Assembly (NCBI GenBank): GCA_027563935.2
Contig: CM050449.1
Span: 76,318,556 to 76,382,555, forward strand
Reading direction: 5' to 3'
From: Costus lasius
Lineage: Eukaryota; Streptophyta; Magnoliopsida; Zingiberales; Costaceae
DNA: 64,000 nucleotides
The notes under the pieces are model-generated. The model worked only from the letters and a program-made list of their open reading frames with translations. It had not been told where the DNA came from and did not search any database. Both the position numbers and the translations under genes were made by a program. Below, one piece after another: positions 32,170 through 44,542 of the stretch; positions within the stretch are counted from its first letter, which is position 1, and each line of letters starts with the position of its first letter.

Positions 32170-35100
32170 ATGTTTAATAAAGAAATTCTTTCACTTAAAT
32201 CAGAAAATTTTAATGGAACTGATTTTAACATATGGAAATTATAAATAGAAATATGATTAGTTGCCTTGAACTTTTTAGTGCCATTGGTATCGATCTTCTA
32301 TATGAAAAAATAAATAATTAAAAATATTCCTCTTTTTCAGATTTCATAAGATAAATCTGAATCTTCATCATCTTTATCTCAAAAAAATTAAATATATGTG
32401 TAAATTCAAAATTTTAAGTTGTCTTTCTTATGCATTATTTGATACATATAGTAAATTAAAAACTGCTAAGAAAATTTGGACAAATTTAATTGACATTTAT
32501 TATAAGGTTAATGAAGGTGTAAAAAATTCATTTGCTTCAGATTTTAATAATTTTAAAATAATTGATAATATACTAATTTTTGAACAAATAAATAAGTTTC
32601 AAAATCCAGTAACTCAACTCCAAATTGTTAGATCCTCTTTTGATGAATCATTCATCATTTTTTCTTTTTTAAACAAACTTTCTCCTTCCTAGTCTAGGTT
32701 TGCTTAAGACTTAAAGGAAAAACATTAACATAACTACACTAAAAGTTGTCATTAAAACTATTAAAATTGAAGATCAATATAGAGTTAGGAATCCTAAAGG
32801 TGAACAACCTAGGAATAGAGTTTACTTAACTGAATCCTCTTCTAAACCTTCTAACTTCAACTCTAAAAATTTCAAACCTAAAAATTTTTAAAATAAAGGC
32901 AAGAATCCAAAAAACAATCAAAATTATACTTAAAAACAAAATTCAAAAAATAAAAAGATAATACCTAGAGGAAAATTCTGCTATGTATGAAGAAGGAGAA
33001 ATCAACTGCCCTAGACTTCTACTATGGAAAGAAGGAAATGGTGTCACCTAAGAAGACAAACTAATATCACAAACCTCCAGTTAACATGGTAGGGGAGCAA
33101 CTAGCCTCAACATCTTCTCTGAGATTAGTCTCATGTTTCCCCTCTATTAATCTAACTTATCAAGATTCTGATATGGTATAAATTTTAGTTCTTTTAAGTT
33201 ATAATTTTAAAAAGAGAAACTTTTATTGGAAAAGACTTTACCTCAAATGGTTTATTTAAATTAAATAATATTCCATTAGATAATAATGAGTCTGAATCTT
33301 CCAATAATGAGTCTGAATCTTCCATTGGTATGAATATTGAAAATAATGACAATTGACATGGAAGATTAGGACATGTAAATTTTAAATATCTTACAAGAAT
33401 CGGACACTTAGGTTTAATACCTAAACAAGTTTCAAAAATTGAAACTTCTCAAATATGTTCACAAGCTAAACAACCTATAAAACCTTTTAAATCTATACCT
33501 TATAAAGACACTAACATTTTAGAATTAATTCATCTAGATCTATGTGATTCAAACAGAGAACCCACAAGGGGAGGTAGTAAATATTTTGTAATATTTATAA
33601 TAATGCTTCAAAATATTACTATACATTTTTATTAAAAACTAAAGATGAAATTTTATCTAAATTTAAAATTTATAAAGCAGAAGTTGAAAACCAACTTTTT
33701 AAAAAGATTAAAACTATTATATCTAATAAAGGAGGGGAATATACCTCAAATGAATTTGCTTTGTTCTGTCAAGAACATGAGATAGTTCATTAGGTGACTG
33801 CCCCTTACTCTCCTCAGTCTAATAGAGTGACTGAAAGGAAAAAATAGAACATTGCTAGATATGGTGAATGTCATGCTACAAAGTTTTTGGAGCTCCCCCA
33901 AATCTATGGGGGGAGGCTATCCTAACAGCTTGTTTTTATTCAAAATAGAATTCCTCATAAGAATAAAACTCAAACACCTTATGAAATTTGAAAAGGTCAC
34001 AAACCAAACTTAAAATTCCTTTGAATATGGGGGTGTTTGGCTAAGGTCAACATTCCTGAACCCAAACGAAAGAAAATTGGACCTAAAACTATAGATGCTA
34101 TTTTTATTAGTTACTCTCTAGATTCTAACACTTATAGATGCCTTATAATTAATTCAAATATACCTAAAATTTCAAATAATACTTTAGTAAAATCTAGATA
34201 TATCTCTTTTTTAGAAAACATATTCCATTTTAAACCTACAATGCCACAACCTAATTTAAATTTAGAATCAAATAAAAATATTGAATCATTAAATGATCAA
34301 ATTGAATCTACCTTATAATAAAATGAAATTGTTGTACCCAGAAGAAGTAATAGAACTCGAACAATTAGAGATTTCGGTGATGACTTCATCACTTATATGA
34401 TAGAAGACACATCGAAAATTGACTTAGAAGCTCTTAGTTATCCTAATGCTTCTTTCTAGAAGGAAGCAATTGATAATGAATTTCAATCTATAATAAATAA
34501 TGACACATAGATTTTAACTGATTTACCACTTGGTAACAAACTTTTAGGTTGTGAATGGATTTTTAAAAAAAATTAAGGGCCAATGATAATATAAAAAAGC
34601 ATAAGGCGCATTTGGTAGTTCAAGGATTTCGGCAGAGAGCCGATATTGACTATTTTGATACCTACGTGTCAATTGCTAGAATTACTACCTTCAGATTCCT
34701 TTCGTGTCGTTGCTATAATTACTACCATCAGATTCCTTTTATCTTTAGCTTTAATTCATAAATTAATAATTCACCAAATGGATGTAAAAATTACTTTTCT
34801 CTATGGAGACCTTGATGAGGAAATTTATATGGCTTAGCCTGAAGGATTTATTGTGAGTGGCTATTAAGGAAAGGTTTGCAAGTTAGTCCATTCTCTATAC
34901 GATCACAACTAAGCTCCTAAATAGTGGCACGAAAAATTTGATAAAGCTATTTTGTTATATGATTTCCAAATCAATGACTCTGATAACTATCTGTATTATA
35001 AAAATATAAATACTAATTTTGTGCTATTATGTCTATATGTAGATGATATTTTAATATTCTCCAATGATGTAGACATGGTAACTAATACTTAAAGTTTTCT

Positions 35101-35960
35101 AACTGAACAATTGAAAATGAAAAACATTAGAGAATTAGATGTAATTCTTGGAATGGAAATCAATAAAAATGAAAATTCTATATCTCTTTCTCAATCTCAC
35201 TATATTGATAAAATTTTAAAGAAATTTAATCATAACTCTTCATCACCATTAAGTACACTATTTGACCCTAACTGTCATATGGTTAAAAATCAAGGAAATA
35301 CCATAAATCAAGAACTCTATTATAAGGCTATAGGTTCACTTCTATTTCTAGTTAATAGAACTAGACCTGACATAGCTTATGCAGTATCTAAATTGAGTAT
35401 GTACATCTCAATCCCTAGTAATTCTTATTGGATTGCTTTAAATAGGGTGTTTAGATACCTTAAAAGAACTAAAATTTATACCCTATCTTATAGTGGATAT
35501 CCTTCTGTGTTAGAAGGATATTGTAATGCCAATTGGATTTCAAACTCCAATGACATCAAATCCATTTCTAGATTTGTTTTCTCTTTAGGTGGAGGTGTCA
35601 TTTCATGGCAATCTACAAAACAAACTATAATAGCTAGGAGTACTATGGAAGCTAAACTGGTAGCTCTAGAATTAGTATGTTCTGAAGCTGAATGACTTAA
35701 AAACCTAGGTTCTTCTTTACCTACGATTGTTTCTATTCATCCACCAATTTCCAAAAATCATGGTAACAAAGCTGTAATAGATTTTTATTAAAAGAAATTG
35801 GTTAATACTAAATTAAACAGACATATTAAAATAAGATAAAAATTTATAAGATGATTATCAACTCATAATATGATTTCACCGTTGTTTGTAAAAACTATGT
35901 TGAACCATTAATTCTTATCCAAAAAACAAAAAAAGACAGTCAATATCTACAACAGAAGAG
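32170..35960 (+). pseudogene. Heavily decayed Copia gag-pol relic
   Basis: Copia text runs in order through many stops and frameshifts. The order is a gag start (NGTDFNIWKL near 32210), a UBN2-like gag piece (32396-32692), GAG-pre-integrase and integrase (GRLGHVNFKYL at about 33360, LIHLDLC, PYSPQSNRVTERK at about 33805), the post-integrase part (34037-34318), RT (MDVKITFLYGDLDEEIYMA at about 34780; YVDDILIFSND at about 35037), and RNase H (GYCNANWISNSND, SWQSTKQT, ARSTMEAK, 35515-35660). The C-terminal 194 codons (35111-35695) remain open. It is AT-rich and unlike the A and B families, so it belongs to a different Copia lineage. No LTRs were identified on either side. Confidence 0.85.
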
Positions 35961-36920
35961 ATATTTACATTATCAAACTTAAACACATGCTATGATTATC
36001 TACAGCTCTCAACTACAAGGATTCATGATATTCACAGCTTGGATTGGTAACATGCTTGCATTATACATTCATCATCTACAGAGTCCTCAAGTTTAAGAGT
36101 ACAAAAAAAAAAAAGAGAAGAGCTTCAGGCTTACAAGCGTTGAATTGGGTTGGGCTAGCAGCAAATGCCCACGGCTCCTTGGATTTTTGTTGATCAGGTC
36201 ACTACATAAAAGATGATGCTCTAGATATCGGCAGGTGTATGTTATTAATGCTCCTAAAAAAAATCATTTAATGAAAGGATTAAATGCCACGTTTAGAGAA
36301 CTATTAAAAATAAAATAAAATGTTCAGATTTTAAAATGCAGCCGACAAGAGCTGCGGTGGATTCCTGCAAGTATGGTTCACAATTCAATAATCAAGACAC
36401 GCTTAGTATTAGAAGCAAAATAATAAGAGTTATGCAGAAACAATAGCGGTTCAGTAGAAAGCAGAGAAATTATCAATACCATTACAAGTGGCAAAATCAA
36501 GAGAACAAATGTGTTCCAATCTCAAAGGAATGGACGGATGTGAGCACACGAAAGGACTCCATAATAAAGAAAGGGAGTCTGTCGAGAGATAGACACTTTC
36601 AATTTATTCAATCGAGGATGAATTTTTATTCTCATCAGTTATGGTATGGCTCTTCTTGATTCAGGTTTACATAAGGTTTGAGCGTTGCTAGCTATTTTGA
36701 CAAAAGTCAAATCAAAAATTGATTTTGACTTTTGAAAGATATATTATCAAAAAAAAAAAATGCGCATATCAGATTTCAAAAGGAAAAGTAAATGCATTAT
36801 ACAAGGAGATGCAACACAGCTAGCTGAGGAAAGATAAAATCAAATAAATTGCAACCGACAAGACAAAGCATTTACAACGAGAAAGGAAGTAAAATAATAG
36901 GAAGGAAATGCGCAGAAATA
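35961..36920. other. Unassigned AT-rich sequence
   Basis: No gene was seen. There is a strong hairpin at 36701-36734 (arms CAAAAGTCAAATCAA and its complement with one extra T). The rest shows no homology I can name. Confidence 0.4.
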
Positions 36921-38040
36921 AAAAAATCGTAATCAGTGGGGAAAGAAGGAAAGAGCATCAATAGCAATCGAAAATTTGGAAGCAAAAGAGGCGCCAAATG
37001 TTTAATTCGAAGGAAAAGAAATGAATTTCAAAAGAGGAGGAATCGCAATCAAAAAAGGAATGAAAGGGGTGCCAGCGATAAGATGGATGCCATACAAAAG
37101 AAAGAGATGAAGGCGTTAAATTTTTGAATAAAATAGGCGCTAAAAAAGGGGGGAATATTCTTGGCCAAAAAAAAAAGGAAAGAAAGAGAGAAAAAAACAA
37201 GGGACGGAGAGACTGCAAAAAAAAAAGAGCGTCAAGAAGTTTTTTTTTTAATTGAAGAACCAAAGGTAAAAAAAAAAGGGGGAGTATTTTATTTATGCAG
37301 TAGGAACTCATGGTGCGTTATTTGTATTATGTTCACCCCCAAAGTAATTAGGATTTTATTTTACTTTATTTGTGCAGTAGAAATCCATGCTGCGTTACTG
37401 GCATCATGTTCACCCCCAAGTAATTAGGAGTTTATTTTATTTTATTTGCGCATTAGGAACCCATGATGCGTTACTTGCATTATGTTCAGCCCCCTCCCAA
37501 GAGTGATGTGTGAGGACAAAAACAAAAATAAAAAAAAAGGAAGTGAGGAAGAAGAAGAAAAGAATGGCGAGAGAAACTGGGAAGTGCCAAGAAAAATAAA
37601 AAAAAAAAAGGACAGAGGAGAGCCGAAGGCATGCAAAGAAGAGGAGCAGCCAAATAAAGTGAAGAGCGGCGGCATTTAAAGGAGGATTTTGATAAGTGAA
37701 GAGCCAATAAAATATATATATATATATATAGAGGAGAGGTTCTCAGCAAAGCGGAAGAAGCGGTAGAAGAGCTCTCGGCAACAATAGAAAGAAGCTCTCG
37801 ATAGCAATAAAAGAGGAGTAAAAGAAAAAAAAGAGAAGGAATACCGTAATGATCTTCACGCCAGGCTTGAAAAGAGAAGAAGAAGGTGCGTAGATGTGAA
37901 GAAATCATACGAAGAAACAAAAAAAAAAAAAGGAGAAAAAGAAGTGCGTGTGAATTAAAGGGGAGTAAACCGAAGAGTAAAAAAATCAGAAGAATCCGTA
38001 CGCTTAAAAAAAGGGAGTAAATACCGAGTCCAGCACAAAG
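36921..38040. other. Purine-rich (A/G) strand-biased tract
   Basis: For more than 1 kb the plus strand is dominated by A and G, with runs such as AAAAAAAAAAGGA and GAAGAAGAAAAGA. Interruptions are the tandem repeat at 37281-37493 and an AT run at 37710-37731. Open frames here on either strand are low-complexity Lys/Glu or Phe/Leu/Ser artefacts and are not called as genes. Confidence 0.7.
37281..37493. repeat. Three-copy tandem repeat, period 70-76 bp
   Basis: Units begin at 37281, 37351 and 37427. Each runs from 'ggagt/ggatt-tttattt' through 'gcagtaggaa(c/t)ccatg(a/g/c)tgcgtta' to 'atgttcaccccc'. The copies have clearly diverged. No function is known. Confidence 0.8.
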
Positions 38041-39513
38041 AAGTTTCCTTGTTTAAGCCAAAGCTACTACAAGTGCCACGAACATAGACTCAAAAGAAAA
38101 TCTGCTGTCAAGATGAAGAAGCAAAATCTTAGAAACAGAATTCGAATAACAAAGAGTGTATACGAAGCAAATAACCGTGGAGGGAAGTAAAAAAGGAGAA
38201 AGCCTTTTTTTTTTACCTCACCAGAATCTTGATCACCACCGTTCATGGAGAAATACAAATATGATCGCCAAAGTCCTGCCGAGAACTAGATCATCTATTG
38301 ATCGGCAAGCATCTGAAACCAGAAACATTATCAGACCCAGGCTAAGGAAGAAGAAAGCGGCCGAAAATACTGAAATTAAGGAAAAGAAAACACATACCAA
38401 TCGTTTGAATCAATCCTGCGCAAAATTATTCACGTGAACCCTCTTGCTGTTTATACGAAAGATGGACCTCTCTTAAATTCTTCCCTTTCGTCGAATCTGC
38501 TTCCAACTGGACAAGAAGAAGGGAAGTCAGCCGTCAATAAGAAAAGAATCACAAAAAGACCCATGAAATCGCTAAAAAGGAAAGAAATCCCTTTTACCTC
38601 GAGCCGGATTCACAATGCCAACATAGATCCGCCACCAATCAATCAGCTGTTAGCAAAAATTAAAACAACAAAGGGGAAAGAAAATCGGACTCATAAAATC
38701 GCTGTTCAGACCATCTAAAAAAAATTCATGATTAGAACAAGGGTAGCAGAACGCAGATGCCTCGCGCTATCACTGCCCCACTGGCCTCGGCACAAATACC
38801 GCAATTGGAAGTTGTTGCCGTCTGGATTGTCGCTGCAGTAAGCCGACGTCGCCGCCGCTCCCAGCCGGAAACGTCTCGCTGTTTCCCCCTTTCCTCGCAA
38901 CCTCGCCGGCTCTCGTCACCTTGTCAACCCTCACCGCCGTTCGCCACATCTCCAGGATACTAAGTCTCATCAACACGATGTCTGAGCCAAGGCATCAAAT
39001 TCCAGTTAATGTCACTGAGGCTTCGCTTAAATCTGGAAAACAAGTAAAAAGGAAGAGGCGTGCAGCAGCTTAGTGGTGAATGCGAACCAGGGCACAGAAC
39101 GGTCAGCCCAGTTTATACTCCTGAGCCGTTTAAAATGTGGCTATAGCTATTGACAGTAACTCACAAAATTGAAATAGGCTGGTCATGGGTCTCGTGACAA
39201 GATGTTCTGGTTTAACCTAGCTATTAGCTTATCCAGTAAAAAAAATAATAATAATGATAAAAAAGAAGAGAAATAGATGGTCAACTCGATAAGCCCCTTT
39301 TAAAGTTAATCTGTTATGGGGATCCTCTTCTGTTATTAGACGTTGGTCAATCAACTCCAAGTCGGCCAAATCCAAAACTTGATCCAGTGAGAAGCTTTGA
39401 GACCATTGACTCACATGATTATACCAGACAACAGTCTAGCGCGATTTATATGACGAACACGTCTCAATCCAGTCGACTAAATCAATAAATACTATAAGAA
39501 AATTGCTACTACA
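38041..39513. other. Unassigned sequence with a short GC-rich island
   Basis: A GC-rich stretch (38745-38960) could be the remains of a coding or LTR region, but neither strand gives a recognisable protein. The rest shows nothing I can name. Confidence 0.4.
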
Positions 39514-40318
39514 CCTTAGCACATCATAATAAAATATTATTTGGAAGGTGCATACGTCAACGTTATCGTCGGAGCGTAATTCCTCAATACGACATTGCGT
39601 TCGTCAAGGCTGAAGTATTTCCCAAATTAAATTATCCAATACGCCGCGAGGCCGAATAATTTTCTCAAATTCAAATCATCCAACAAGTCGCAAGGCCGGC
39701 GGGTGATTTTTTTTTTTTAAATCAGATTATCCGACAAGCCGCAAGGCCGGGTAATTTCCCAAATTTAATTATCCGACAAGTCGTGAGACCGGATAATTTC
39801 CCAAATTTAATTATCCAACAAGCCGCAAGGCCGGGTAATTTTTCTCAAATTTAAATATCGAACAAGTCGCAAGACCGGATATTTTCCAAGTCAAATTATC
39901 CAACACGCCACAAGGCCGGGTAATTTTCCCAAATTAAATTATCCAACAAGCCGCAAGGCCGGGTAATCTTTCCCAAATCAAATTATCCAACAAGTCGCAA
40001 GACTGGGTAATTTCTCAAATCAAAATTATCCAACAAGCCGCAAGGCCGGGTAATTTTCTCCAAATTTAAATATCCAACACGCCGCAAGGCCGGATAATTT
40101 TCAAAATCAAATCCAACACGCCACATGGCCGGATATTTATCCAAGTCAAAACATCCAATAAGCCGCAAGGCCGGATGATTTTCTAAATCCAAATATCCAA
40201 CACGCCTTAATGCATCACAATGGAATATTGTTTGGGATGTGCATACGTCGATGTTTACCATCGGGGCGTAGTTCCTTAATATGACATTGTGTTGCCTAAG
40301 TAGGATATCACCCAAAGT
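39514..40318. repeat. Palindromic tandem array (13 units of about 42 bp) inside a 115-bp direct repeat
   Basis: From 39630 to 40206, thirteen units of 39-50 bp repeat the plan AATTATCC-AACAAGCCGCAAGGCC-GGGTAATTTTCCCAAA. Many units are a dyad in themselves (AATTATCC pairs with GGATAATT; GCCgcaaGGC is an inner hairpin). The array is bracketed by two related 115-bp segments (39514-39629 and 40205-40318) that share 'gtgcatacgtc', 'gcgta(a/g)ttcct(c/t)aata' and 'gacattg(c/t)gtt'. After the right one another degraded unit begins (about 40320-40355), so a larger repeating block is implied. Confidence 0.85.
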
Positions 40319-43090
40319 TCAAACATCTAATAAGCCGTCGCAAGACTAAATATTTGACAAACACTCTTTGCTTTCAGGACAAGTCATGTACTTTCATAAT
40401 ATTCATGAATAAAATTATTTAGTCTTGTATTTCATTTCATAGTATAGATCTCTTAATCAAAGATTCCCTAATTTTAGGGGTAATTAACAATGAGCGCTTG
40501 CGCTCATTGGAAGCCGGATCCCATTAAACAATAAGCCTTATTAATTTAAGGTGAATTTAATAAAGGTCATATTACATTTCAATGTAACACTTTTTTTGAC
40601 CTCACAAACTAATGATAACATTATTGATTGCCTCCCTAAGGGTTTAAATCAACTAAGGTGATGGCCTCGTTTAGGGGAATCTGGATTTATCCATAATGGG
40701 CCCTCCTACAATGGCAACCCAACCTCTATGATAGGTAGACTATAGAAAGAGGTTCAATTGGTAACAACTAGCTAACTGGTTGGCTAAGGAGTATCAATAC
40801 CCCATTCCTAAGGTGATTATAGTACTCCTATGGCGATGTAAGGTTGAGTTTATAACTCTTAAAGAAACCCAAAAGGTATATCCTGAGAAGTGCCTTTACA
40901 CACTTCTTCATAGGATTTCTCCTATATGTGGCTTTTTCGTATATGGCAGCGGACTAGAGAGTGGACCCCCCTAGCTATGTGAAAGCCACATGAATAAAAA
41001 GATTATGCACATAGCTAATAACGTGCAACACCGCATCATACAGATTCTGTATCATGTGTGCACCATTCAACATTGGGTAAAAAGAGTATAATTCAAGATC
41101 TAGTTCACTATATCCCTTCTAGTGGAGTTCCATGTACTAAGTGCGTTAAGCATAACTTTTCCCTGACACATGATATAGGCATTTGATAATATTTTCATTA
41201 TTTATGATTATTCTTTAGACTTTTTGAATTTTGGGGGGGGGGGGGGTTATTGGAGTTTTATGTGAAAACCCAAAAAGTTTTATTTATTTATTAATTTAGA
41301 ACTTAAAATTACTATTTATTAGTTTTGCCCTTTTATTTTTTTTACCAATTTAGCTTATAATTAAGGCTAATAAATAATTTTAATAACTAGTCATTATGTC
41401 AATTAATGCTAGCATTAATTAAAGCTAGACTAAATGGGTATATGTTCATTATCTACCCGTTTATGCATCTTCTTATGAGAAGAAGCACAACTAGTTGGAA
41501 TACAGATACACAAATCAAGCCTCTATTTTTATTCTCAAAACTTCTTTTTTTTTGCTGTCATACATCAAAAGAATCTCTCCAACAACCGCTCCACTGACGC
41601 TCGGGTAGAAGCGAATTTCTAGTTAAATCTTCGAGAGAAAGACTAGATTTTATATCGCATAAAGGATAGATATTTTCCTAAAGATAAATTTTTTACATCG
41701 CCTCCAAATTCTTTTAATGTGTATTTTATTGATTTTATAGGATTACACACATCTCACGTAACAATTTCTATCTTAAATGACTAGTTTTCATATATAAGCT
41801 ACAACCACATTTCATATAATAAATTTTTCTTAAATTTAAAATCATTCATAAACTACTCTAAAATCATTCCATGTCAATCAGGATTCCTAAGTTGCCCACT
41901 ATTAATTTAATTGCTTCTTCTAGAGTTTCATTTGTTTTAAATTATTTTAATTTGCTATCTTATATTTATTATTTTATGAGATATTATTGATAGTGTATCA
42001 CTCTTATGCATAACATCACTTTATGCATATTCAAATTAGCACATAACTCCACCTTTTACATTACATACTCAGCCCGATATTTGCCCAACTTTAAATTTCC
42101 TGGAATTGCAATGTTTTCCTTCACAAATAATCTATCTTATATCTTACATCAATCATTAAGATTGGAACTGGAAAAAGATAAGGATAGAATTAGAGATGTT
42201 CATAATAGATTTGATGAACTAAACAAAGACCTTCTAAGCAGTAAATCTGATATAATTTAGGATTAGGAAGAAGCTTTATCTTTTATAGAATCTTTATGCT
42301 CTTCTGTCTCATGTGCACATCTTGTTTCAAATTTCATATGCACATCTTGTGCCATAAATTTGAAGTAGGTACAAAACAAATATAAATATCTCCTTTGAGA
42401 AGATTAATATTTATATGACATAGAGTATTTTATTTGCTCTCTAGTATAAGTAAGTCACCTATTAATTAACTTTCATCGAATATTCTTTGAGTTATTTATC
42501 ATCAAGTACACCATATGATTTCATGTTACTATCAATTTCTTTTAATAACTCTAATAGACAGGTTTAGGTTTCTAAATGTGAAAGAGCATTAAAACATGAT
42601 TGTGTCAAATTACAAAATGTAAACGGATGATTTACTCCATTGAATCAGATTGAACATGTTTCTATAATTTATGGCAGTTAGGTATCTAAGAGACTATTTA
42701 GTCTCGCTTTTAAGCTGATTTTAAGTAGTTTTTAAATAGAAAGCAGTTAAAAAATTGTTTAGTAATAAAAAAATAAAAAGAGAAAAAAAAATAGTAAAAA
42801 AATAGAAGTTATGAAAGTTATAATTTGATGTTTTTGCATCTTCTGCTTCTAAAAAAAGTAATTCACATTATTTCATTTAAAATTTTAAGTATTATTATTT
42901 TTAATAATTAAAATTTTAATACTAAAAAAATAAAATATATTTATTATTTTAAATAATTTAAAATAAATATTTATTTATTATTTTAAATTTTAATAATAAT
43001 AAAAAAATTATTAACCAAACATCTTATAAATTTTGATAGTATAACACAGTACAACACATTAAAGTTTAGCAAATTATAAATTTTGATAGT
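40319..43090. other. AT-rich unassigned sequence
   Basis: No gene was recognised. Landmarks are a perfect 10-bp-arm hairpin at 40488-40509 (CAATGAGCGC / GCGCTCATTG), a 13-base or so poly-G run near 41234, and a 42690-43040 AT-rich stretch whose wording (root 'aaattgtttagtaataaa', later complement 'attaaccaaacatctt') resembles small inverted-repeat transposons. A short open piece 42006-42260 ends in a charged, coiled-coil-like segment but has no identifiable family. Confidence 0.4.
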
Positions 43091-43091
43091 G

Positions 43092-44162
43092 TCCACCCAT
43101 CACTCGACTATGAATCTTAGAGCACTATGATCATACAAATCACAATGCAGCAAAGGTAGCTTAAAAAACAAACAATGGCAGAGGTGAAAATGGCAAAATT
43201 AGCTTCATTAACTTGTGCCTCCATTATGCCGCCGTTCCACCTTAGTTACTCAAGTCGTAACCTCAGTTAAACATTATACCTTCCATCTTAAAACCCCACC
43301 ACTTTTTCATTTTCTCCATATTAAAAAGATAAAAAATTCAAAATTAAAAATTATCATTATAACCAAATATTAAAATTGCTAATTTGAGAGAAAACTTACA
43401 TTAAGGATGTCACATTCAGCTACTGGCACCTCAGTTCTTCTTCCTCTTATTCAATTTTTCGACCAAATAATAATGGATATCGGCCTAGTCAAATTTATTT
43501 AATTTGGTCAAGTTCTCAACATAACTCACAAGCGATGTTGGAATAGTGTACTTTACTGGACTAAATAAAAATATACAAACGATATATAGAATGCTCAGCT
43601 TCAATTGTCCTTTATCTACAATGTTAGTTCCAAAGATTTCCTTTATTATTTTTCTCATTAATAGGCCTCTATTGATTAAGGCGCAAGTGATTCTTTTCAT
43701 ATACAAGGGAGTAGTGGGCGTGCTAGTGTCAATATTAACCAACTCTCCTTCTTGCAATCCAAAGATTAGAACATCTTTAAAATGTAAATTAACAAAATGT
43801 CCATTCAGTGTGAATCTATTTTTTCTCCATGCTACACTTTCCCTTCCTCGGTTGTATTCTTATTTCGATTCTAAAAAGTTAATCGCACCTTAGTGCGTCA
43901 GGTTTCTGTGTTTTGCAATCTTTTTATGTTTTATCTTCTAATTTGTGACTTGGCAGGGTTTTAGAAGGGAAGGTATAACGTTTAATTAGGATTATAGATT
44001 GATTAATGGAGGCCGAACGGTGATGGAATAGAGACACACATGATGATTGTAGTGCTCTAAGATTGTCATTGCCGTCGAACTATTTTCATGACTGTCATTG
44101 CCGCATTGTGATTCACATGATGATTGTAGTGCTCTAAGATTGGCACTCGAGTGAGGGGCGGT
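43092..44162. mobile_element. Candidate long-TIR DNA element (MULE-like), non-autonomous
   Basis: The segment 43092-43299 matches the reverse complement of 43951-44162 over much of its length. Shared blocks include CACTCGA, AATCTTAGAGCACTA, AATCACAATGC and, at the inner end, TTAAAC(A/G)TTATACCTTCC, TTAAAACCC. This gives imperfect terminal inverted repeats of about 210 bp around a 650-bp middle. Long inverted repeats with unrelated interiors are typical of Mutator-like elements. The right arm also has an internal duplication of a 30-bp motif (44037-44066 and 44114-44143). No matching 8-10-bp target duplication was found, and the middle encodes nothing recognised, so the class is uncertain. Confidence 0.55.
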
Positions 44163-44537
44163 TCATGCCAAGGATTTTTTTTCCCCTGCAAATCGCTATC
44201 ATCCACTTGTGCTTTTAAATGTAAGCGTTGATTCAATTAATATTTTCAAATGGTAGCTCCATCTCGTTGACCAAAATTAAGATTTAGGTAAATAAATAAA
44301 ACAAAACGTGGAGGATGTATCAATCCGGATATATCATCTGTCCAATTGTCCACGGCAGGATTGACGGGTTTTCAAAAATCAAATCTCTACCTTTCTCAAT
44401 CAGTTGATATAGAATTGACAGCTTGGAAAGTGATATTTTGTTTAAGTAGACATTTATACTAAGGCTCTTTTTTTATTTTTGAGAAAAAAAAACAAGTTTA
44501 TTAAATCAGGAGAAGGTGACAAATATTAAGCTAGTAG
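44163..44537. other. Unassigned spacer
   Basis: AT-rich DNA between the long-TIR candidate and the Gypsy element. Nothing was recognised. Confidence 0.5.
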
Positions 44538-44542
44538 CCAAG
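44538..44542. repeat. Target-site duplication CCAAG, left copy
   Basis: CCAAG precedes the LTR start TGTTAGGC at 44543 and is repeated at 50373-50377. Confidence 0.95.

Noticed and set aside
37442..37920. Phe/Leu/Ser-rich minus-strand frames resembling membrane proteins
   Set aside because: By-products of the purine-rich plus strand; low complexity.
39630..40206. CRISPR-like array of short repeats
   Set aside because: The 'repeats' make up nearly the whole unit, spacers are not distinct sequences, and the context is plant nuclear DNA.
41231..41246. Poly-G run as a regulatory or structural element
   Set aside because: A single homopolymer with no partner tracts; probably slippage or sequencing noise.
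43485..43893. Overlapping 90- and 115-codon frames on opposite strands
   Set aside because: Neither has a recognisable domain; they sit in the middle of the candidate long-TIR element and may be chance AT-rich frames.
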